From NCBI RefSeq assembly GCF_949628265.1, contig NC_088789.1, positions 248,001 through 312,000 of the forward strand: DNA of 64,000 nucleotides, written 5' to 3'. Each line of letters opens with the position of its first letter. The stretch's first letter is position 1. The position numbers and the translations under genes were made by a program. This stretch comes from Cloeon dipterum. Taxonomy: Eukaryota; Arthropoda; Insecta; Ephemeroptera; Baetidae. Under the pieces are notes generated by a model that made no database searches, was not told where the DNA came from, and saw only the letters and a list, made by a program, of their open reading frames with translations. Shown one piece after another: positions 57,168 through 64,000 of the stretch.

Positions 57168-59999
57168 ATGCTGTGGAATGCAGAGGGTCTCAGAAATGTG
57201 ATCAACTTAATTGACGACAAATTTATTTCTAAATTCGATGTACTTATTTTTACTGAGACATTTTTGCTGAAAAACCTCTCGATAAGGGGATATTATTGCA
57301 AACATAAATTAGGTTCTAGAGCCAACAGAGGGCGGCCTATGCGGGGTTTGTCGATTTACTACGGGCCGAGATTGGGGGTTTTAATTGACTGTCATGAGCT
57401 CAGAAACTTTTTAATTTTGAACTTCTCCGGTTTCACAATTGTGGCCACATATTTAAATCCAGAATTACAGTCTGCAGACATTTGGGATGAATTAATAGAA
57501 ACTTTGCAATTCATTAAAAATGCTGATAGAGTAATTTTTGCAGGCGACTTTAATTGTAGGTTAGACAAAAAGTGCAACAAAGGAGAAGTAATTTACGACT
57601 TTCTTAGCCTTAATAATCTCCACCTTGCCAACACCTTTCCTCTGCAAAATACTTATGTTTGCGCCAATGGAGCTAGTGTAATTGATTTAATTCTCTGTGG
57701 CCAGTCAGTTAAATGCACTGAATTTTTATTAATTGATACTTTTTTTAGAAAGCATAGCATGGTCTGTTCAATTTTGGAGGTGCCTAAGTCGGGAGAAAAT
57801 AGTTTAAAAGCTGCCACCCAAATTAAGTATAAATTAGATCACGATTTACTAGAAAACTTCCTCTTAAGTTATAAAATAATTCTAAAAGCTGATTTGCACA
57901 ATGAGGACCTTGATAATTTTTATAATAATATTTTACAACTAGTTGAACGTTCTAGGATAACAGCGCCAGGTGAAAGGGGCAGGCTGAGTCGGCCTTGGTT
58001 TGACTCAGAGTGCTTTATCTTTCGCCAAGATCTCACATTTTTGAGAGCGCTAGCGGGGTCCTCATTGTTAGGGGATGGAACTCAAGAGGAAAGGAATGAA
58101 ATTTTAAAAATATTTCTGAAAGCAAAAGGAGAGTATCGAAGATTGTGTAACAGGAAAAAATCTGAATTCCAAGAAAAACACGACCAAAGAATTTTAGGCG
58201 AGGCGGAGGAGAATTGTTACAGGTTTCTGAGGTTGAATGGTCGAAATCTCAATTACGTGGCCAACGATGTCAATCTGGACACATGGACACAGTATTTGGG
58301 AGAGCTATTCAACGTCAGAGATTTGGGGCAGAACGACAGCCTTGGCCTGAAATCTCTGTTGGAAAAATACCCCAGGAGCAAAAATGTTAATTATTTCATG
58401 AAAGAGGAAGTAGACCTAGCTATAAAAAATATGAAGAACAAAAAAGCTCCTGGTCCGGACAATTTGTCTAACGAGACACTCAAATTCTTGTGGCTGGTTG
58501 TTCCGGACGAGATACTGTCTTTCCTGAATGGCTGTCTCGGGCTGGGTAAGTTCCCAACAGCTTGGAGAACGTCCAGTTTGAGGCTGCTGTATAAGGGAAA
58601 GGGCAGTGTCTCGGACGTGAATAACTATAGAGGCATTAGTTTGTGTTGCTCGCTCTACAATTTGATGGACAGGGTGTTAAATAATCGCCTCTATTCACAT
58701 TTAATTGACTCCATCCCTGAAAATCAGTATGGTTTTGTTAAAGGCAAGTCAACAATTCATGCTATAAAAATGCTAATTAAAGAGATAAATTTGAACGTGT
58801 ATGAGCGCAAAATGCCTCTCTATGCTCTTTTCTTGGACGTTCGAAAGGCTTTCGACTCGATTGACAGGAAATCCATTTTTGGTAGATTGTTAAATTCTAG
58901 GAAATTGGCGTTTGAGGAGATCAATTTGATAGCTCAAATGCTGGACCTAAATTTTCTAGTCGTCCAGGATGGAGTTTCGATGTCGGAGCCGATTGTCCAA
59001 TCGAACGGAGTTCGGCAGGGTGGCAGCATATCTCCATTTCTCTTTATATATTCAATCTCCGATATAAATGCACTCTTACAGACCTTCCCAAATGTCAAAT
59101 TAATCATGTTCGCCGATGATCTTGTTCTGCTCTCAAACTGCTTGGAGGAATTAAAAAATTTCATGGCCAATTTAATCGACTATTTAGCGGATAAAGAGCT
59201 CAAATTAAATTTTTCAAAATGCAGCATACTCAAGTTTAGAAACAAGGGAAGAGGGAGGCTGAAGCAAACCGACAAATTAGTAGTGAGAAATGAGGTCGTC
59301 GATTTCGTCACCGAATTTACCTATTTAGGAGTAACGTTTCAGTCTTCCGGAATTTCTTTTTCTAAACATATTGAGAAAAAAGTGAGAGCATCAATTTTAG
59401 CCACCTCCGAACTGAACTCTCTCCCTAGATCATCAGTCAGCACTGCTTTGAAACTTTTCAATCTTGCAATAGCTCCAATCGCAAGCTACGGAATAGAGGC
59501 AATTTGGCCATTTTTAAGTCTCAAAGACTTTAATAAATTAGAATCCTCCAAATCAAGATTCCTAAAAAGAGCTCTATCTGTATCTAAGTTAACTAAATCC
59601 AGGCTGACATATAAATTAGCAGACACTGAATTTTTTGTAAAAGAGTTGTTAACAAGATATTCACTGCCGGAGACTGACTCATTTAAAAAGTTCATAGCTA
59701 ACCAGGACTTTAAGGCCTCCGAAATCGACCCGGGGTTTTTCGTCACCCCCGCCATGGTCAACCAAAGTTGGAAGGGAGCCCTTTTTAATAACAGACACAT
59801 GTTCACGAGACACGCTTGTCACGGTTTTCACTATTTTATTTGTAAAAAATTGACCTACCACTCCTGCGCGAGTGAGGACTGTGAGTGCAAATTCTGTGAT
59901 AAACCAATCAGTTTCTACCATTTCCTCCAATGTGATAAGAACACTTTGACACTGTGCCAAGCCGCCAAAGCAAAGACTAGCAATGAACCTGTGATTTAA
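57168..59999 (+). CDS. LINE ORF2: APE endonuclease and reverse transcriptase
   Basis: 943 aa starting MLWNAEGLRNVINLIDDKFI. Residues 1-210 are an exonuclease/endonuclease/phosphatase domain: WNAEGL, IFTETF (catalytic Glu), IFAGDFNCRLD, SVIDLILC and FRKHSMVCSI, which nicks the target. The reverse transcriptase spans roughly 400-700: KAPGPDNLSNETLKF, LRLLYKGKGSVSDVNNYRGI, YGFVKGKSTIHAI, YALFLDVRKAFDSIDR, NGVRQGGSISPFLF and the catalytic LIMFADDLVLLS, then KLNFSKCSILKF and FTYLGVTF. The C-terminus has a Cys/His cluster (CASEDCECKFCDKPISFYHF, LQCDKN) like the zinc knuckles of other LINEs. The length is within the usual range and there are no interruptions. It would perform target-primed reverse transcription. 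The Met at 57168 is the first in frame and directly precedes the endonuclease motif. Confidence 0.95.
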   Translation: MLWNAEGLRNVINLIDDKFISKFDVLIFTETFLLKNLSIRGYYCKHKLGSRANRGRPMRGLSIYYGPRLGVLIDCHELRNFLILNFSGFTIVATYLNPELQSADIWDELIETLQFIKNADRVIFAGDFNCRLDKKCNKGEVIYDFLSLNNLHLANTFPLQNTYVCANGASVIDLILCGQSVKCTEFLLIDTFFRKHSMVCSILEVPKSGENSLKAATQIKYKLDHDLLENFLLSYKIILKADLHNEDLDNFYNNILQLVERSRITAPGERGRLSRPWFDSECFIFRQDLTFLRALAGSSLLGDGTQEERNEILKIFLKAKGEYRRLCNRKKSEFQEKHDQRILGEAEENCYRFLRLNGRNLNYVANDVNLDTWTQYLGELFNVRDLGQNDSLGLKSLLEKYPRSKNVNYFMKEEVDLAIKNMKNKKAPGPDNLSNETLKFLWLVVPDEILSFLNGCLGLGKFPTAWRTSSLRLLYKGKGSVSDVNNYRGISLCCSLYNLMDRVLNNRLYSHLIDSIPENQYGFVKGKSTIHAIKMLIKEINLNVYERKMPLYALFLDVRKAFDSIDRKSIFGRLLNSRKLAFEEINLIAQMLDLNFLVVQDGVSMSEPIVQSNGVRQGGSISPFLFIYSISDINALLQTFPNVKLIMFADDLVLLSNCLEELKNFMANLIDYLADKELKLNFSKCSILKFRNKGRGRLKQTDKLVVRNEVVDFVTEFTYLGVTFQSSGISFSKHIEKKVRASILATSELNSLPRSSVSTALKLFNLAIAPIASYGIEAIWPFLSLKDFNKLESSKSRFLKRALSVSKLTKSRLTYKLADTEFFVKELLTRYSLPETDSFKKFIANQDFKASEIDPGFFVTPAMVNQSWKGALFNNRHMFTRHACHGFHYFICKKLTYHSCASEDCECKFCDKPISFYHFLQCDKNTLTLCQAAKAKTSNEPVI

Positions 60000-60825
60000 T
60001 TATTGTATATGCCTGTTGTTGTACACCCGTGGTGTCTAATAAATATTTCATTCATTCATAAATTTTTGAACAGATTTTCATTAAACGTATCAAGACAAAT
60101 TAAATTAGTCACTCTTTATATCATCAAATCGTGAATTTAGTACAGTTTCTCCACAAAATGCTGATTATTTAAAAATTATGGAACAAAATAGTCAGATTTT
60201 TGGTAGAAATGATTTTAACTTTATTATGATTAATTCTGAAACTAAAAACGTGTTATTTTATCTGAAACAGTACCAATAAAAACGTATTATTTTTTTATTA
60301 ATTATAAAAAAGGAATTAATAATTAATTGATTTATTTTTGTATCAGGATAAATCTGATTATAATATCAATGATAAACACACGAGCATAAATTTTAATACT
60401 AAATTTAAAAAAAACTTCTGTTCCTCCCTCGCTGTGAATTTACGGATGTGTGTTTATCTCATGTGTGTGCGAGTTTGAGCGCGCGGCGGAACAATCTGGC
60501 TAATCTGGAGAAGCGAACACTCGAGACGCGCACGTTTACTTATTTCCTCGCGGATGGGAAGCTGTGCTTTGCTTTCTCTCCCTCTCTGCGGCTCAGTGGC
60601 GAATGTAAACTATAGCCGACTTGTTTCCTCGCGCCGAGAGGAACCTTATTCCTCGCGGCGAGCGTTAAATTTGCGGTTTCGGGCGAATATATGTCTGCTG
60701 TTCTCTGCAAAGCCGCTTGATTAACAATTCTGCACAGAGAATTTAGCCCCGTGTCTTACGCTGAAAATTTAAATTATCAATATAATTTTAAATAATATAT
60801 ATATTTATAACAAATGACTTCTGCC

Positions 60826-61510
60826 CCTTGGGTCCGTTTGGGCAGAAATTAACCCAAAAGCCCAAATTAAGCGTCGGCACCGGCAAAACCACTAAAAACA
60901 GTCCTCAGGTCGCGCAACCTGAGGAAGGTCGGTGACAAGCAATGGCCAAAAATCGTCACCAAATTTGCTCGAAATTAGTGGAAAAAGCATTTAAAAATGG
61001 CCTCTGGGATCTCAGGTCATGGGGTGCCCTGAAAAAGGTCGTTAGGGTACCCCAGGTCAAAGCACCGTGCAAGACCTGTCCAAAGAGGGATCATGGTCGA
61101 CGATGGGATGAACGGCCGAATTTTATAAAAAATTAAACCATTTTTGCCCGTTAAGCCTAAAAACCGTACAAAATTAATTAAAATTTTTCTGAGTGCGAAA
61201 AATCTAAAAATTGGTTTCCAGACCGGCGGCGAACACGTGCAAAAAAGTAAATAAAGCCCTTAAAATTTTCTTGGTGAAGTAAAAAATCGCTTATTTTCGA
61301 TTTTCCATGTTATCTTTATGGAAAGAGTGCAAAAACACGTTTTTCAAAGTTAAAAATCTATTTATTCCTAGGAGTTTGATCGGATCGGATCGTATTTGGT
61401 CTTAAAATGATCCCAGATAAATTTTGCTAAAAATAGAATAAAAATGAATTGAATTGAATAAAGAGCCATTTTTTCGAATTTTTATTGGACCGGAGGTATA
61501 ACCAGCGGAA
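60826..61510 (+). repeat. Dispersed repeat R1, second copy
   Basis: Matches the eIF2-alpha intron copy on the opposite strand. It has the same hairpin core (TGGGGTGCCCT at 61020-61030, AGGGTACCCCA at 61044-61054) and a second exact stem-loop at 60903-60924 (CCTCAGGT, CGCGCA loop, ACCTGAGG). The right end has GAATTGAATTGAATAAAGAG and GGAGGTATAACCAGCGG. The ORF 60942-61136 is not credible as a gene. Confidence 0.65.
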
Positions 61511-64000
61511 TAAATCCTTGAAATGTTCACCGAAATATTTTTCGTCTTTTATTCATTAGGAAGTATTACGAAAAATATTTGCAGGCATTTTTATGAGGTG
61601 TCGTATCTAACACGAGTTTTTGCGTTTGTTGAGCGTATTTGCGTGAAAAATCCGAGTGTTTGCGTGCGGCAGGCGGGTGCCAGTGGGAGCTTTAGTTCGT
61701 GTCTAATCTTGCTGATCGGGCGTGCATCCCACATGTTTGCTCTGCATATCGGTACACACACCACACACACACTCACATACTCACATGCGAGCAGACACAA
61801 AGTTGGCTTTGCATTTGGAGTGGGGCCAAGAAGCGACCGAGCTATTATCTCGCAGCATCGAGTGGGAGATAATTTTAATAAAATCGCGCGCGCCTCGCAC
61901 AAAAGGTGTAATTGAAATCTGAGAAGGCAAAAATTGCTTCCCGCCACGCCCTGCAAATTGAATGTGTGTCTACATAATCTCGGACACAATGCCACTTTCT
62001 TTGCCAGCAACTGCCCTCTTTAGGATTTTAGGCGTCATTCCGCTTTAAACACGTTTCGTCACCTGATTTGATCGTAAATTTTGTATTTAATTTTCTTGAA
62101 AATGTTGACCGAACTCTACTGCTCTCTAAATCAAATAGAATTGTCTTATTTATTATGGAATTAACGGATCTCGAGAAGACACCTTTTTTAATAGCTGTTA
62201 GAATAAAACTGGGGGAAAATATATTGTTTTCCTTTTTATTTATTTTTTTGCAATTTTAGACAGGTTTTCGGGATTAAAAAATGATTTTTTTCTGTGGCTT
62301 TAAATTTAAAAAATGGGGTAGTAATGCTCATTTAGCATTAAATTAAAACATAAATTATGTTAAATTTTTTAAATCTCAACCACTAGAGCTTCGTGGATGT
62401 TCTCAACTAATTTTCTTTTCAAAAATTGATTTGGTGACGTTTCTGCGGTGTTCCCCTTTTCCAAGTACGTATATTTAAGTGCATGATATTCAGTCGGAGT
62501 AAAGAATTCTCATCGAGCGTCGGAAATGTTTAAAGCCGTCGTCTCGCAGCCCTTCTTTTCCTTTCTTTTTGTCGTTCGCCGAGTCCCGTCCGACTGCGAA
62601 ATTGCGCTCATTGTTTCTTTGATGGTGGCCTGCGCGGCTCCGCGGCAAACAAGCGCCGCCTGATTTCACTTAAAAACGCACGCACAAAGCGATCCGAGAT
62701 GATCTCTTTCGCGTACGCGGGGGTTGCTTTGCGCTTCGAGGGTGAAAACGCGAAATACACTCCCGAAGAAAAAGACTCTTTGCTATACATATTTCAGTGA
62801 AATTATTAATATTTTCATTTCTAGATTAATTTACTTAAATAAAAAGACCTGCATTTATTTAAAAAAAAATTAGTCCTGCGTAATTTAAAACATGATATGC
62901 AATGGTACATATATTGGCGTGTGTATATTTACGACAGGTGCGTGTGCCCTGTGCGAAGGGGAAAAGAATCATTTCATCTTGTGAAGCCGAGCGCGAATTT
63001 TAATGATCGCTGCAGCACAACGACGACGAATTCCCTTTCGTTCGCAGCTTCTGGCTTTACGACTCGACTGAAAATTGAATTTTTTACGAGGCCTCGCGTG
63101 TTTTACGATGCAGTCCAAATCGATTATTTGCAGAGGAAAAATCTCGTAATTCACAACGCTGAGACGCATTAAAATGTTTTATGCACGTGGAAATTGCAAA
63201 AGAATTAACGTTGCGTTGAGTTTAAATCAGTGTGCACAATTTAATTTCAATTAAAATAAAAATATAAATTTTATACACTTTTGGTGACTAAAGCTGTGAT
63301 TTGGTAATTAATTTGTGGTTATGGTTATTCATTATTATTTCTTGCTTCTCATCTCATTTTAAAAATTTACTCAACAATATTTGAACATTTTGGGCATATT
63401 CTGTAGATCTGAAAACATAAGATTTTTTAAGTTCTGAACAACCCCCAAAAAAATTCCAAAGGCACTGGTGATCATAGGAAAAATTATTTGGTGCTTCTTT
63501 TTTCACATATTTTCGATGATAAAAAAATCGCACGTTTGTGTTTGGCTCCTCTTAACTAACTGCAATAAATAATTCTACAAAAAAATCGAATTCTATGCAA
63601 ATTTTTGCATGAAATTTCCTTTTTTTTAGGTACTAGCTGTGTATTATGCATCGCTGGGAGGAAATTGTGCAAAATTGACTTTTACTGGTGGCGGCGCGGC
63701 TGCTGCAAAAGCGATTTCCATGTATAATTTTGCGCCGAAAGCACTTTGCATAGAAAAAGACGGTCGTAAAAAGCGCGTGAGCTATCTTGTGTGCGCATAT
63801 TTTACAGCCTCTTGTTGCCGCAACATTACGTTTAATTGGAAATTTTTCAGCATGCACTTGAGCCGCTTTTTCGGTGTTTGTTTTTACAACGCGCGGTGGC
63901 TGGTTATCAGCTTGCACATGCAAACACGCGGCGGGCACGGCCCATCCATCACCACCGCCAAAATTTTTAATTAACCGGTCGTGTCGAAAATACATATTGT
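61511..64000. other. Non-coding DNA at the right edge, probably DDR intron
   Basis: Alternates AT-rich stretches with less AT-rich blocks at 61580-61960 (with a CA/CACACT repeat near 61755), 62440-62770, 62930-63150 and 63640-63970. Such islands also occur at 42.3-43.3, 45.7-46.0 and 60.4-60.8 kb. None contains a supported exon. They may be regulatory elements of DDR or its neighbour. Confidence 0.35.

Larger units (their letters stand above)
55750..60059 (+). mobile_element. Full-length LINE with macro-domain ORF1
   Basis: Two open frames on the plus strand (55915-57138 and 57168-59999) are followed by a 60-bp 3' untranslated region ending GGTGTCTAATAAATATTTCA and a TTCATTCATTCATA tail. The 5' end is uncertain; GC-rich sequence begins near 55750. 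Both frames are open, so the copy looks whole and possibly young. A truncated relative is at 24600-25105 and an older one at about 22745-22960. APE-type endonuclease plus RT places it among the LINEs of the Jockey/CR1/I group broadly; the clade was not settled. It lies antisense to the DDR gene. Confidence 0.92.

Noticed and set aside
60942-61136. 64-aa ORF similar to one at 14959-15147 on the other strand
   Set aside because: The shared peptide follows from the non-coding repeat R1 and its hairpin; no start context or wider conservation.

Overview
The window is animal nuclear DNA, most likely from an insect. Genes are split by short GT-AG introns in AT-rich DNA, exons are GC-richer than the introns, and the conserved proteins match arthropod and vertebrate orthologues. 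The species cannot be named from the sequence. All exon joins below were worked out by hand from splice signals, reading phase and family knowledge.

Left part (about 1-22 kb) is a compact block of conserved genes: the first two coding exons of TRIM9 (minus, continuing beyond the left edge), a secreted lipocalin (plus), the RNA helicase DDX1 (minus), translation factor eIF2-alpha (plus), the mitochondrial oxidoreductase RTN4IP1 (minus), UDP-galactose 4-epimerase GALE (plus) and the parvulin PIN4 (minus). DDX1/eIF2-alpha and RTN4IP1/GALE are divergent pairs that probably share promoters; the second pair has a striking double-CRE palindrome between them. GALE and PIN4 converge with under 100 bp between their stops.

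Middle part (about 22-41.5 kb) is a fast-evolving accessory region. It holds a tandem family of small secreted cysteine-rich proteins (four intact genes, one decayed copy, one unresolved gene), two adjacent serine-protease homologues in which both catalytic His and Ser are replaced, and a lone first exon of a third. Between them lie a 2-kb foldback element, copies of a poly-A-tailed SINE-like repeat, other inverted repeats and two LINE 3' fragments.

Right part (about 44.5 kb to the end) is the 3' two-thirds or more of a discoidin domain receptor tyrosine kinase (DDR, minus strand): 13 exons from the discoidin domain to the kinase stop. The 5' exons are not visible and should lie beyond the right edge. 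A complete-looking LINE (about 55.8-60.06 kb) lies upstream of the last visible DDR exon, in the antisense orientation.

The most notable feature is in that LINE. Its first ORF is not an ordinary RRM or zinc-knuckle protein: after a coiled coil it carries a macro domain of the TARG1/OARD1 type, with both residues used for ADP-ribosyl hydrolysis in human TARG1 (a Lys and an Asp) present. Both ORFs are open, so this may be a mobile element encoding its own ADP-ribose-processing enzyme.
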